DNA from: Erythroxylum novogranatense
Lineage: Eukaryota > Streptophyta > Magnoliopsida > Malpighiales > Erythroxylaceae
Assembly (NCBI GenBank): GCA_029891385.1
Contig: CM057233.1
Location: forward strand, 25,218,150 to 25,282,149
DNA: 64,000 nt
Direction: 5' to 3'
Both the position numbers and the translations under genes were made by a program. Positions 1 to 11,858 of the stretch are shown piece by piece; position 1 is the stretch's first letter, and the number at the start of each line of letters is the position of its first letter. The notes under the pieces were generated by a model that did no database searches, had not been told where the DNA came from, and was given only the letters and a program-made list of their open reading frames with translations.

Positions 1-413
1 ATAACACTTGTCAATTATTCCTATAACCATATGGCCAAAATTCAATTCCATAGGCACTAAATTCTCATACCGATTATCAGTTGGTCTGCCCCTCGGCATT
101 TTTCCTAGTCCAGGATTTACCCCCGAAAAATTTCAGAAAAATTTTCATAAATCCCTAAAAATGTAAAACACACCTAGAGCACTTCAATTCAATTTTTCAA
201 ACACAAATATCACATAATTCACAAAAATTTTAATTTAGATACATATGCCGGGAAATGTCATGAATGCATGTACAATCATGTGCATGTGCAAAAATTAACA
301 TTCATATTTATATAGAGGCTATAAGATGCATGTGCATGCCGAGATATACTTAAACATTCCTAACTCTTCCCAATTTACCAAAATACCCTTCCCATCGATG
401 ATGGGATGTTACA
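1..413 (-). mobile_element. Start of a long LTR, cut by the window edge
   Basis: Read on the minus strand, an LTR starts at 413 with TGTAACATCCCATC and runs off the window. Its order of blocks matches the first 400 bases of the LTRs at 27427 and 35169: GATGGGAAGGGTATTTT, TATAGCCTCTAT, ACATGCATTCATGACATTT, then TTTTACATTTTTAGG. Many substitutions separate them, so this is an older or sister copy. No coding potential is seen. Confidence 0.75.
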
Positions 414-414
414 A

Positions 415-814
415 TAAAACCTAAAGTCATTTATAAAATTTTCCACTATCATTTGATTCTTATTTCTACTACCATTTATTAATTGTTCTGTCACTTAACA
501 TTTTTCCTATTCATAAATTACCCTTAATTCCAGAAAATTCTCATATTTCACTAAAAAATTCTAATTCATTACTTATACACTCCAACATAATTTTTAAGAC
601 ACATAATCTACAATTCACATTAAATATCAATTATACCTGAAAATGTCAAATGAATGCATGTACAATCATCAAAATGTGTGCAAAACAATCAAATTCACGT
701 GTGTGTATGCTAACATTATGTATGAGTATGAAATGCAATTTTCTAATCTCATTGCTATTTCTCAATTACAGAAATTTAGGGTTCTAACCCTTATTATAGA
801 AACGGGATGTCACA
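415..814 (-). mobile_element. Second LTR start of a related family
   Basis: On the minus strand this begins TGTGACATCCCG at 814. It shows the same spaced blocks as the LTR at 1-413 (a TGTACATGCATTCAT block about 170 bases in, then a TTTTTAGTGAAAT block), but with low overall similarity. It looks like the start of a related LTR in the same orientation, truncated where the other LTR begins. The short ORF at 643-843 lies across it and is not a gene. Confidence 0.5.
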
Positions 815-870
815 CTAAAAGACTTATGTCGATCTATCTCTAGGTTTGCATATGGCTTCTTCCAGTTATG

Positions 871-1137
871 GTAGATCTATTCATATAAAAGGATTTCTCA
901 ATCTCAATTATATGAAACCATACATGAAATAATACGCTAGCAATATTCATTCAAGGATAATTAAGAACACATAATTGAATCTTAACGAAATTAAAGAAAG
1001 AATTAAGTTAAAATAAAATCACTACAAGGTCTATCATAGGGTTCATCTAATCCAAATACCAAAAAAAATTTAGTTCATAATCACATAAAATATAACATCA
1101 AAACTAAATGAAAACTAGAAAACTAAAAGATAGATGA
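871..1137. repeat. Direct repeat A, left copy (pair at 6127-6385)
   Basis: This stretch starts GATCTATTCATATAAAAGG and ends in AAACTAGAAAACTAAAAGA. It recurs in the same orientation at 6127-6385 with scattered substitutions and small indels. The two copies flank about 5 kb of gag-like and 3'-end-like retroelement sequence, so they may be parts of the two LTRs or leaders of one non-autonomous Athila-like element. The outer LTR borders could not be fixed. Confidence 0.6.
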
Positions 1138-1300
1138 TGAAATCCCTTTTGATCTTCATGAAATCCACTTTAGATTGATAGAAATCCATTTTGAATGTTC
1201 TTCGTTTTTTTTTTTTGACAAATTTGAATGTGCTTCCTTGCTTTTTCTTCATTCTCTTTATTGTTTTAGGCCATCAATTTTTATTCCCCAAGCATAACTT

Positions 1301-2421
1301 AAGCCTCCTACAAACCTCTTATGAACTCTCCTTGTTTTCTCTTTTTTTTTTCTTTCTATTTTATAGCTTAAAATTAGGGTCTTTAAAGTGGATATGGTCA
1401 CCCACATAGTCATGTTCATGACCATATCCCTCAATCTTGCTTCAATTCTTTAAAAATCACATGAAAATATGGTCCAAGAGAGCTACATAGCTATGGACAC
1501 AACTGTGTGACTTCACACGACCTTGTCCCTCAAGGACAAGTTTAATCTTTCACTTTCCTTTCTTTTTTTTCCATTTAATTTTTGCTCCTTTTTATTGATG
1601 AGGGCAATTAAGACTAAAAACATAATAAAAACAATTTAATTACCAAAAACAATTCAAAACTCTCAAATAAACAAGAAAAAAATGCTAAATATTGGATTAG
1701 AAATGTACTCTATTTGTTATTTATCAAACTCCCCCACATTTAAACTTTTGCTTATCCTTAAGCAAATCAATTTTATTACTTTCAACTTAATAAGAATTAA
1801 CTCCCAAAATGCATTCAATAAATCAAAGATATCCATCAACACTCTATATTATTCATTCAATTGCAAAGTTCACTAAAACGTTACTAATTTCATTACTTTC
1901 TTCAAGTCAATTCGTACAATTTTATTTAATGTTTAAAATGAACATATATGATAAAAAATGATAAAACATTTAAATATTGTCATACCACTTGGTGGAAACA
2001 CTAAATTTAAATAACATGAGAGCATTTAGAAGCTTGTTTGAAAAGTCACCTAGCCTTTTAACTTGACAGTAAACACCTTGTCATAAATACCCTTGATTAC
2101 TCAACTATGCCACTATTTCATATAGCTACTAACACCACTCTTTAACTTTGATCTTTTTATTGGTATAAAGCTAGTATAGTGAAAGCATTTATACTCATTT
2201 GTTCATATAATGTCACTTTTTTCCTGTTTTTCTTTCATATGTGGGATAAAGAAAGCTAAAAAATAACTCAATATATATACAAATTATACATAAAGTATCA
2301 TAATGTAAATCAAGTATCCTTTCTTAAAATTAATGGATTAAATTGAAATCTACTTAATCATCAAAACCTATGACTATTTTCCTAGATAAGTTAAATCATA
2401 ATCACAATCAGACTCATAATT
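1301..2421. repeat. 1.12-kb tandem duplication, copy 1
   Basis: Copy 1 begins AAGCCTCCTACAAACCTC at 1301 and ends at CAGACTCATAATT. Copy 2 starts immediately at 2422 with the same words, an offset of 1121 bases. The unit holds a minus-strand polypurine tract (plus-strand CTCCCCCACATTTAAACTT near 1730), as found just before the 3' LTR of Athila-type elements. No coding potential is seen. Confidence 0.85.
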
Positions 2422-3521
2422 AAGCCTCCTACAAACCTCTTATAAACTCTCCTTGTTTTCTCCTTATTTTGCTATTTTATAGCTTAAAATTAGGGTCTCT
2501 AAAGTGGATATGGTCACCCACATAGTCATGTTCATGACCATGTCCCTCAATCTTACTTCAATTCTTTAAAAATCACACGAAAATATGGTCTAAGAGAGCT
2601 ACAAAGTTATGGACACAACTATGTGGCTCCACACGACCTTGTCCCTCAAGGACAAGTTTAATCTTTCACTTTTCTTTCTTTTTTCCATCTAATTTTTGCT
2701 CCTTTTTATCGATGAAGGCAATTAGGACCTAAAAACATAATAGAAACAAATTAATTACCAAAAACAATTCAAAACTCTCAAATAAACAAGAAAAATATGC
2801 TAAATATGGGATTAGAAATGTACTCTATTTGTTATTTATCAAACTCCCCCACATTTAGACTTTTGCTTATCCTTAAGAAAATAATTAACTCCCAAAATGC
2901 ATTAAACAAATCGAAGATATCCATCAACACTCTTCATTATTCATTCAATTGCAAAGTTCACTAAAACGTTACTAGTTTCATTACTTTCTTCAACTCAATT
3001 CATGCAATATTATTAAATGTTTAAAATGAACATACATGATAAAAATGATAAAAACATTTAAATATTGTCATACCACTTGTTGGAAACACTAAATTTAAAT
3101 AACATGAGAGCATTTAGAAGCTTGTTTGAAAAGTCACCTAACCTTTTAACTTAATAGTAAACACCTTGTCATAAATATCCTTGGTTACTCAACTAGGCCA
3201 CTATTTCAAATGGCTACTAACACATGGCTACTAACACCACTCTTTAACTTTGACCTTTTTATTGGTATAAAGCTAGTATAGTGAAAGCATTTATGTTCAT
3301 TTGTTCATATAATATCATTTTTTTCCTGTTTTTCTTTCATATGTGGAATTAAGAAAGCTAAAAATAACTCAATATAAGTACAAATTAGACATAAAGTATC
3401 ATAATGTAAATCAAGTATCCTTTCTTAAAATTAATGGATTAAATTGAAATCTACTTAATCATCAAAACCTATGACTATTTTCCTAGACAAGTTAAATCAC
3501 AATCACAATCAGACTCATAAT
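2422..3521. repeat. 1.12-kb tandem duplication, copy 2
   Basis: This is the second copy of the unit at 1301-2421, with only scattered substitutions. One deletion of about 25 bases lies near 2875, and a short internal re-duplication (GGCTACTAACACATGGCTACTAACAC) lies near 3210. It ends with the same CAGACTCATAATT that closes copy 1. The polypurine tract is conserved near 2850. No gene is seen. Confidence 0.85.
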
Positions 3522-3598
3522 TAATCATCTTAATCAACATTCTCTCTTTTATAAAAAATTCTCGGATTATTCATTGTTAAGCTAATTATAAAAAATTG

Positions 3599-4680
3599 AC
3601 AAGCTTGACTACTAAGTCCTTCCCTCACATTTAATTATCCTCATTGTACAAAATATGCAAGAAAAATTAAAAATATGAAAAATAAAGGAGGGGTGAGGAT
3701 AACTTGTATTCCCCTAATAGTAAAAAATTTCCACCCTTTTCTAATTTTGTTAACATTAATCAAATGCTAGTAAAAAAATTTTAACTCTAAAGAAAGGGTT
3801 GATATTGCCTTTGTAACTTGTGGAAATCCATTAAATCTCAAGTAACAAAATTAGGACCATTAAACAAAAACTATGAAAGTAACTCAACCACTAACAAAAA
3901 TCCTACAAACTATTCAATTTTAAAAAAAGAACTAATTATTGTGTTGCCTCCTAACAAGCGCTTCTTTATAAGTCTTGTATTTGGACTTCTTAGCAAGTCT
4001 TTCTTGAACCTAGATCTAAAATCAATGGCTTGCTTCTACCTATTTTGCCACAAAAAGTTTCACTAACCCACAAATAGGCCACATGCTACAAGATAATAAG
4101 GAAATAAGGTATCAAATTAATAAAACCAATTAACAAGCTTGACTACTAAGTCCCTCCCTCATACTGAAATTGTACATCGTCCTTAATGTACCAAATATGC
4201 AAGAAAAATGAAAAGAAAAGGAGGGGGTAAGGATAACTACCACTCCCTTAATAGTAAAAAATTTTCACCCATGTTTAATGTTGTTAACATTAATCAAATG
4301 CTTCTGAAATCTTTTCTACTCTACAGCAAGGGTTGATGTTGCCTTTATAACCTACGAACCTTCATCAAATCTTAAGTTAAAAAGATTATTACCATCAAAC
4401 TAAAACTATGAAAATAAATAAACTACTAATAAAATCCTACAAACTACTCAACTAAAAATAATAATTTTGTGTTGCCTCCGAATGAACGCTTCTTTATAAG
4501 TCTTGTATTTGAACTTTTTGGCAAGTCTTTCTTGAACCTAGATCTATAATCAGTGGGTTGCTTTTACCCGTTTTCCTATATAAAGATTCATTAACCTACA
4601 ATTAGGCCACATGATATAAGACAATAAAGAAATAAGTATGAAATTACTAAAATCAATTAAATATATTAATATCCTTTTTA
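3599..4680. repeat. 534-bp tandem duplication (3599-4132 and 4133-about 4680)
   Basis: The words ACAAGCTTGACTACTAAGTCC recur at 3599 and 4133. Both copies then share AATATGCAAGAAAAA, GTTAACATTAATCAAATGCT, a TTGCCTCC block and a CTTCTTTATAAGTCTTGTATTTG block in the same order. Divergence is clearly higher than in the 1.12-kb duplication just upstream, so the two tandem events are of different age. No ORF is conserved between the copies. Confidence 0.75.
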
Positions 4681-4779
4681 GTAACAAAATGTCAATATAA
4701 CAACGAATGATAAACCCCCTAGATATTTGATTGACTTTGATAGTTTGTTGTGTGGGAAGTGGGATCGCTTTGTACTTTA

Positions 4780-5400
4780 GAAAAATATTAACAATTCCTT
4801 AATAGCCTGCTCCTCCTCTTCGTCTTCCTCTATCTTCTCTTCCTTCTCTTCTTGAACAAAAACTTCCTTTATTCCTTCTTCAACTTCTAGGTCTCTCCAT
4901 TCTATAAATTTATTTTATCCATATGATCCCTCAAATTTAGCTTGTTATATCTAGATAAAGCACCTAACTTTTTGGTTCTATGATGAGTAGCCTCATTTGA
5001 AGCAATGCAATTTATGAGGGCATCAAGATGTTGACCCTCCACTTGCTTTTGTTTTTTTAGAAGTCTACATGAAGCTTGATCATTCTATGCAAATTTATAA
5101 TAATTGTTCCACTCTAGATTACAAGCATTCTCATTTATGGTGTTTTGAGGCCACTTCTATATGCAAATGGGTGCTCCCATATATAATTTTGTTCCTGACA
5201 TTCAAGATTGGGGTGGTCACCCATATAAATGTCACAAGGCAAGTTTAGTATGCAAATTAGGAGCTCTCATATGTATGGTTCCTAAAATTCTTGAAAAGGG
5301 TGATCACCCCCACAAATGCCATAACATGCCAAGAGTGTCAGTTGAGCTTTCAAAGCATCCAAAGTTTCCCTAAGTGATGGCCTAACATAATCCTTTTAAG
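4780..5400 (-). pseudogene. Athila-like gag remnant with two zinc-knuckle-like motifs
   Basis: On the minus strand 5289-5326 reads CYGICGGDHPFQE and 5199-5236 reads CDIYMGDHPNLEC. These are spaced C..C-GG-x-H-x4-C-like motifs as in the gag of Athila-type Ty3/gypsy elements; in each copy one metal ligand is replaced. Further on (4800-4900) the strand encodes a run rich in Glu and Asp (QEEKEEKIEEDEEEEQ), also usual near the end of such gags. Stops and frameshifts interrupt it, so no product is expected. The Athila label rests on motif look only. An unrelated zinc-finger relic is possible but less likely given the flanking polypurine tracts. Confidence 0.5.
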
Positions 5401-5599
5401 AATATTATCCTCTCCATCCATTTAATTTGTTTACTGGCTATAACAATGAGTCCCAAATCCTAAAAAATAGGCCACAAATATAAGATTAAGAAAGAGAGTT
5501 ATAAGGATAGATAAATATAAAAAGAAAAGAAATAAAATACCTAAAATGGAAAAAGGACTAAATTAATAAAAATTAAGGTTTTTCTAATATTACAATCCC

Positions 5600-6420
5600 C
5601 GTGAATGGTGCTAACAATATTAATGATATGTTTTACTGTAAGTGCACAATATAGATATAGTTAGCATTAGTAAGTACGGATCGATCTCATAATGACTGGA
5701 ATTACTAACACTTGCCATCTTTTTATTATATAGTATAATAAATTGTCATAAAGATGATTAATTAAATGTAAAATTAAAAAATGAATCAATACAATTGACT
5801 AACTGGAACGAAGATTAAACTCAGAAACATTAAAATAAAATATTGTACCTGGACTACAAATCATCTTAAGACTTCTTACGCTATCTGATTTCACCACTCC
5901 ATTTGATCTATAGTTTATTTGACCATATAAATTCCCACCTTATACTATTATCTTTCTCAAAACAATTAACAACTTATCCTTAATTGATTAACTAAAATCT
6001 CTTTCTTGTTAAAATCCCTAAGATTGCAATAATCAATTCATGAATTTTGTTGTTAAGTTTGACCATAATCTAAAAGATTTATATTGACTTATCTCTCACT
6101 TTGCATGCAACTCCTACTAATTACAGTAGATCTATTCAAACAAAAGGTTTCTCAATCTCAATTATATGACATCATACATGAAATAATATGCTAGCAATAT
6201 TAATTCAAGATTAATTAAGAACATATAATTAAATTTCAATGAAACTATAGAATAAATTAAGATACAAATCACTAAAAGGTCTATCCTAGGTTCGTCCAAT
6301 CCATATACCAATAAAATTTTAGTTCATGACCATAGAATATATAACATCAAAATTAAAGCAAAACTAGAAAACTAAAAGAGACAAGTTGAAATCTCATAAA
6401 CAATTAATTGACTATATTTA
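5600..6420. mobile_element. LTR-end or leader sequence, includes direct repeat A right copy (6127-6385)
   Basis: The words AAGTGCACAATATAGATATAG and GTACGGATCGATCTCATAATG near 5645-5695 resemble the end of Athila-type LTRs, where a 'jumping start' sequence is followed by an AT-rich leader. Similar words occur near 55010 and 60570. The part at 6127-6385 repeats 871-1137. No ORF is seen. Confidence 0.45.
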
Positions 6421-7154
6421 TATACCCATATTTAGTGTGTTTTGCTTATTATTTAATAGTTTTATAGTATTTTTGGTACTTATTTTGCTTCAAGTGTGTT
6501 TTAAGTAATAATTGCCTTCGTAAACCAAAAGGACAAGAATTCAAGTGAAATCATGACATAAAATGCAAGAATTAAAGCAACTCCAAAAATACACGATTGT
6601 GTATAGGACTTTGTAAGTCACTGTGAATGTGTAGAGCTTTGAAGACATTATTTATGCCTATGTTAGGGATGCCAAATTTGGCCCAACTTAGCTTGATTTT
6701 GGCCTGGGTTGATCGAGCCACGAGTAGGCCACGGTCTAAGGTAGCACGGATCAGCCCGGCCTGGCCCATGACCCTACTGTTACTTTAAAAATGACGTCAT
6801 TTTTTATGTTTTTCTTTTAAAAAATAGATGCTAGGCTGGGTTATGGCCTGTCGAGTCATAGATCGGGCCACAAGTCGGTCAATGCATGGTTAGGATGGGC
6901 CACACTCTAGCCTATAGTTGAATCAGGTCAGGTTAGGAGCAGCCAAGGCTCGACCCAGCCCATTGACATTCCTAGCTTATGTGGAGATACACAACCATAT
7001 ATATTACACACCCATGTATGTTGATATATATGGTTGTGTATATGTCTGTGTAAGCTTCTATGACTATGTAAAGTCATGATTTAGAGGATATTTTGAGATA
7101 CACTGTCACTTAGATGGTCATTTAAGTAACCATATATATTCTAGAAAACCTAGT
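6421..7154 (+). mobile_element. Old LTR, left part, split by the solo LTR at 7155
   Basis: The sequence continues across the insertion at 7155-10038 into 10044-10760, where a TATA-like TATAAAAGGATATTATGAAGG is followed by an A/G-rich leader. The right part aligns with the reverse complement of 54000-54640, including the words AAGAAGATCAAA, ACATCAAGA.CAACTCCAA and a TGATATTTGTTGT-like block. The two are therefore copies of one Athila-like LTR family in opposite orientation. A MITE (6664-6974) sits inside it. Confidence 0.5.
6664..6974. mobile_element. hAT-type MITE, 311 bp
   Basis: The element opens TAGGGATGCCAAATTTGGCC and closes (reverse complement) TAGGAATGTCAATGGGCTGG, an imperfect terminal inverted repeat. 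It is flanked by the 8-bp near-duplication GCCTATGT / GCTTATGT, the target-site size of hAT elements. It has no ORF of its own and is locally GC-rich compared with the flanks, as usual for the TAGGG.TG.CAA MITEs of plants. Confidence 0.75.
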
Positions 7155-10038
7155 TGTAACACCTAAATACCCCCTAGAAGGATATGCAGATGTCACCTCA
7201 GATAGGACTGAAACATACCAAGCATTTCATTTATATTTGACTTAGAACAGAGTTTAACCAATCCATTGAGTTTATCCAACACTGGCATCGATTCCAAAAC
7301 CATTCTAAATTTAGGATATCATATTACAAACCATTAATAAAACATTACATATCATAGAGATGGTGTTTTACAAAATACATAACTTAAGTTCAAATCCACC
7401 CTGTAATACAATGTTTACGAACTTTTGAACAAACTACATCAAGTCTCATATTTACATTATTTATAACTCAAGCAACCCAAAACAAACTGATCAACTCAAA
7501 CAAAACACAGCCTTCATTAGCCACTGTGGTTATCTTTATCCTAGTCTTTATACCCTTTTATCTGAACCTACAAGGGGCAAATCTATCGTGCTAAACATAT
7601 AGCTTAGTGGGGAATAACTAAATAGGATACATAATGACAATTGTCTCTAACAATCATTTGATTTTCGTATATACAAATCGGATCACATTTCGAGCAATAT
7701 ACATCTCAGATCATAATAAATCATATCAGAGTAGAATATATCCGCTTCAGGGTAAAAATCACAAGTATCATAATAGAATAACATAATATCAAAAATAAAA
7801 TTTTAAAGTATCAAAACATAACTTGTCTATATCAAAATAGAATTTGTTTATATCAGAACATAGCTTAGTCATTTCAAAACAGAGCTTGATTATAATGGAG
7901 CTGAGAAAATAATAAAATACAATATAAGTTAGCCTACTAATCGTTTTTATAGAAGTGAGTAACAGGACCAGAACAGTAGATACCATGATTGGTATCTAAA
8001 ATAGAAGAAACTCAAGACTCTGAAACAGAAGACACAAATGTGTTTGGAATCAGAAGACACCAAAGTGTCTGATCACAGAAGACAACTTATTGTCTAATTA
8101 CAGAAGCAATAGCTAACCTTTCTAGGCATGCCTATTTACCCACGAATATGACTCAGCAGTTGTAAAACAAACCATTTCAGATTTCAGGATTTTATGCAAA
8201 ATATGAAGTACAACATATGCCTTTATTCTATTTTGCTCCAATTGCACTTATTCATTGACATTTACATAACATACCTTATAAATACAAATACGTGCAATTA
8301 TGCATCAATAAAAGTGTTAAGTCATTACACATTATGTATATGTACACAATTAGAAAACACTTCCAAATCAACCCTAACTATCAAACTCCTCGGACAACTG
8401 ATGATTCGAAATTATCACAATATTATTGCAGAAATTGCCAATTTACAAACATCCATATCCAATTCATAATACATAAGCCTTTGGAACTCATTCATTCATG
8501 ATCACACCAAGCAATTCAACATTATATTCATCATTATTAAACCATACATCCTTTACATTGTCATCTCAATTAGTAATGCATAATTAAACTAACTATTACT
8601 CAATTATATCGAATACCAATTTATGTTCAAACACACCTTAAACAAGTCCATTTAAGTCCTATTGTAACCAACAAATTAACTAAACCTTATATATTCATCA
8701 ATTGCACAAAAATCCTTTTTTTTCACCTTCTTATCCATTTCCCACAATTGTGGGATAGTGATCCGAAACTTCAAACAGTTGTTTTCACAGGATAGGTTTT
8801 TGGATCAGTTTTGTATGGCCATTCTAAACTAGAAAATGAAGCTTTTAGACAATATGTTCTTCTAAACAAATGTTCATCTATATATTAAGTTTCAAACGAA
8901 TTAAAGTTAATGCAAATTTATTATGAGAGTTATACCCAATACTATAGACTATTCTCAACCATGGACAACAACTAGAACTCAAATTTAAGCCAAATTTCAA
9001 AACCCTTAGTGACAGAAATCAAATTCAATTACTCATGAAAGTTGTAGATATATTTATCTAGTTTAATTTGAATTTAAAATCATCCCATTTTGATGTCTAC
9101 AGGTCAAGATATGGCTATAATATCGATGCCTGATTAGTAGACCCACTCCTTCTAACAAATATCCAGCATGTATAAAGTTTTTAACCTCAGTTCTTCATTA
9201 ATTCAGTACACATTTTATCCACTTAAAACATCAACAATACATGTTCTAACATGATACCAAGTTTAGTATCCCCTTAACTACAACTCTAAATCACTTCAAA
9301 GATCTAGCTACACCAACACTTCCTAGCTATCGACTCTTATCAACTACACCAACACTTCCTATCAATCAGCTCTTATCTAAGATTAAGGTGCAACTTTCAA
9401 CACCAACAAGATAATAACACATAAAATTGCAAGACCATCTTCATGAGAAAATAAATTACAAAGCTTCCAAGTGTTGATGATTCAAACTTCAGCAAAATTA
9501 CAGAAGTTGAGAGGAAGAGAGAGTGGTTTTCGTTGGAGAAAATGCAAGAGTGGGGAGAGTGTTGCTGAATCACCAAATGGCTTAGGTGATTCAGCAATTA
9601 TTAGTGCTAGTACCACCACATGACACTTAACACCACAACATGAAGTCCATTTGCCCACCATTCAAGTTGCCATTTGTAACACTTTAATTAAGTCACTTGT
9701 CCTTTTATTATGTTGCCAAATATCACACAATGGATGATGCCAAATGTTAATGCATAAACTATGCCAAACGTCACTAACTCATAGGGCTAATCATTCTAAT
9801 TTTCATGTATCAACTTAACTTGTCTCTTAACCATTTTTCCTAGTCCAAATATATGTTTAAATACCTCAATTCTCTAATGACTTCAATTAATTCCAATTCA
9901 CTAACTATGGTCCATCAATACCAAAATTCAAGTCACAAGCCTTTCACTTCCAAGTCATAGCACAATTTTAACTCATATCATACATGTACTTCCATAAATA
10001 TATATCATTTCATCTACAGTATATTTTGGGGCCTTACA
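7155..10038 (+). mobile_element. Solo LTR, 2884 bp, TSD CTAGT
   Basis: It starts TGTAACACCTAAATACCCC and ends TTTGGGGCCTTACA, so the ends form a short inverted repeat with TG...CA. The five bases CTAGT lie directly on both sides (7150-7154 and 10039-10043). No internal domain, primer site or second LTR is present, which is the signature of a solo LTR left by recombination. Inside are short repeats such as CTACACCAACACTTCCT at 9307 and 9344. The ORFs inside are short and not conserved. Orientation is not certain because both ends look alike. Confidence 0.85.
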
Positions 10039-10760
10039 CTAGTTTTTGCTATAAAAGGATATTATGAAGGCTATAAAAAGAAGAGGCATATTCCAAAATC
10101 GGGGGAAGGAAGAAAAACATAAATATGTTGCATATCAAAGAAGAGAAGATCAAAAGTGGAAACATCAAGATCAACTCCAACTTTCTAGATTTTCCAGAAC
10201 AAGGCTTCACTTCTCTTATTCTATTTCATTACCTTGTATGCCAAATCTTAATAGTTGTGTTTTAAATATGGATTGCCAAATATATATTAGGGTTTTATTT
10301 TTGAATAATTTTGTAAAACTTTTTACCTTGTTGAGTTTAATATATTACTACTTTGTGATATTTGTTGTGCTCATACTTGATTGGATTCGAGAGATTGAAT
10401 CAAGATATTTTTGTTAATTTGCGTAAAGATAGTTGGTACATTAATAGGGTTACAAATATCAAGTTAATAAGGAGTAAAGAGAAATCTTAATTATGAGTTA
10501 ATTATCTTTAAGATTGATTCAAATCCAAGGGTAGTTAAGAGGTTAATAATAATGGTGGATTTCTAAGTATTTATTTAGCATTTTGAAGGTTCATTGGCAG
10601 TCTTGTGTCCATTCAACATCTTTAGAATTTTAAAGTATTTTGAATAATGGATTGTATAAATTGGTTAATCTTGAAAGAAACCTTGATAAGCTTGCTATCT
10701 TACATGTTGACCTTTAAATTTCTTTCAAGTTTCTAGGTGCTTCCATACACAAGATACCCT
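10039..10760 (+). mobile_element. Old LTR, right part, with TATA box
   Basis: This is the continuation of 6421-7154 after removal of the solo LTR. CTATAAAAGGATATTATG near 10050 is a plausible LTR TATA box. The following 600 bases align with the reverse complement of 54000-54640 (GATTGATTCAAATCCAAG.GTAGTTAAGA and neighbours). The 117-residue ORF at 10064-10417 is read from this LTR and has no known domain. The 3' border is unclear. Confidence 0.5.
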
Positions 10761-11584
10761 CAATTTTGTGTAGGTTAACTTCTATCCTATATAGGTTATC
10801 ACAAATCAAGGAACTTGTATGCCACTATTCCAAATATTTATTTTTTAGGGTTTTGTTTCTTGTTTCCTGCAATCCAAAAGTTACTTCATAAAAATAAATA
10901 TGCTTGAGTATGACGAAGGATATCTTTTTTTTTCATTTATCTTGATCGGCTTCTTCTTGAGCAGGCATCTATGAAACTTAAAAGTCTAATAGCTTGAAGT
11001 GGCGTCCATAAATTATTCTGTATATCTTTTTTCTAAAAGTACAAATTGATATATACTTTGGCAAAGGACAACTATCTTTTGGGTTTCCAGCTACAACCTA
11101 TTTGATTTCTTCTTTTGACTCTGCCCTCGTCTCTTTTATTGTATCAATGACATCTGATTCTTCCATATCCTGCTCTATTCAAGCTTGGAAATTTCATTAC
11201 CAACTTTATAAGATTCTTTATATTTCCCAAAAGGATAGTCTGCATATTATAGCTTCGCACGCAGAAGGCCTTCTAACTACTCACAATTATGTCATGCTGC
11301 TTTTTTTCTTTCTTAAATGTGTCCGAAATTTCATCTTAAAAGGGAACAACATTGCATGAAATAGCAATGAGAAGGGGTCAGAAGAGAGCAATTTATATAC
11401 AGAGATTATGCATATGTCGAATTCCAACCTTATGAGACCACATTTTTCACATTTCTCAACTCAAGAAACATGTTCTTAACAAAATTCCAATTTCTTCTTC
11501 ACTACCAATCTAAATAGTGTAGAGAATGATGAAAAAGCACAACTAACTAGCAGCCCAACTTCTAATACAGTGAACTGATACTCA
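10761..11584. other. No gene seen
   Basis: AT-rich sequence between the LTR and the 3' end of the PPR locus. The plus-strand 85-residue ORF at 11102-11359 has no recognisable domain and is probably chance. The 3' untranslated region of the former PPR gene would lie here on the minus strand, but no clear poly(A) signal could be chosen. Confidence 0.4.
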
Positions 11585-11858
11585 ACCTGAGATCAGGACT
11601 TACACCAGACCTTAACAGCTCTCTGTAAACACTTTCTGCTTCTCCCACGAGAACAGTTTCCAAAAAGCAGATAGCAAATGTTTATAATGAGCGCATGAAA
11701 CCAGGATTCCTTTCTCCTGCATGATATGGACAGCTTCCAACTCACTGATAAGCATGAATTTGGGTCAAATATGTGAATGTGTCTGGTGAATGACCATCTC
11801 TTAGCATGGCTTGGAAAAGCTTCTCAACTTCACAACGAAGCCCTGCCCTGGCAATATT
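11585..11858 (-). pseudogene. Decayed 3' exon of the PPR gene
   Basis: From an AG at 11860-11859 the minus strand reads NIARAGLRCEVEKLFQAM and on to TQIHAYQ, then TGA at 11744-11742. This matches the later PPR units of the EMB976 family (a CATS-like stretch, then HEV-like and QAM). One base out of frame it continues SELEAVHIMQEKGILVSCAH...LLSAF, and after another shift TVLVGEAESVYRELLRSGVSPD, again family-like. Just upstream of the AG, in frame, a TAG lies where the family has a Y-N-x-M-I-N-like stretch. At least one nonsense and two frameshift lesions therefore hit a region intact in functional relatives. It lies downstream of exon 3 in the same gene and is its natural continuation. Confidence 0.8.

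Noticed and set aside
1191..1409. 72-residue hydrophobic ORF
   Set aside because: Runs through poly-T tracts at the edge of a tandem duplication; the frame is not conserved in the second copy.
5161..5373. 70-residue plus-strand ORF with Cys and His
   Set aside because: The Cys/His pattern belongs to the minus strand (gag zinc-knuckle-like motifs); the plus frame is its shadow.
10064..10417. 117-residue plus-strand ORF
   Set aside because: It spans the leader part of an old LTR, has no domain, and the related LTR at 53468-54942 does not keep the frame.
11102..11359. 85-residue plus-strand ORF next to the PPR gene
   Set aside because: No similarity that I recognise, no TATA or splice context; probably chance.
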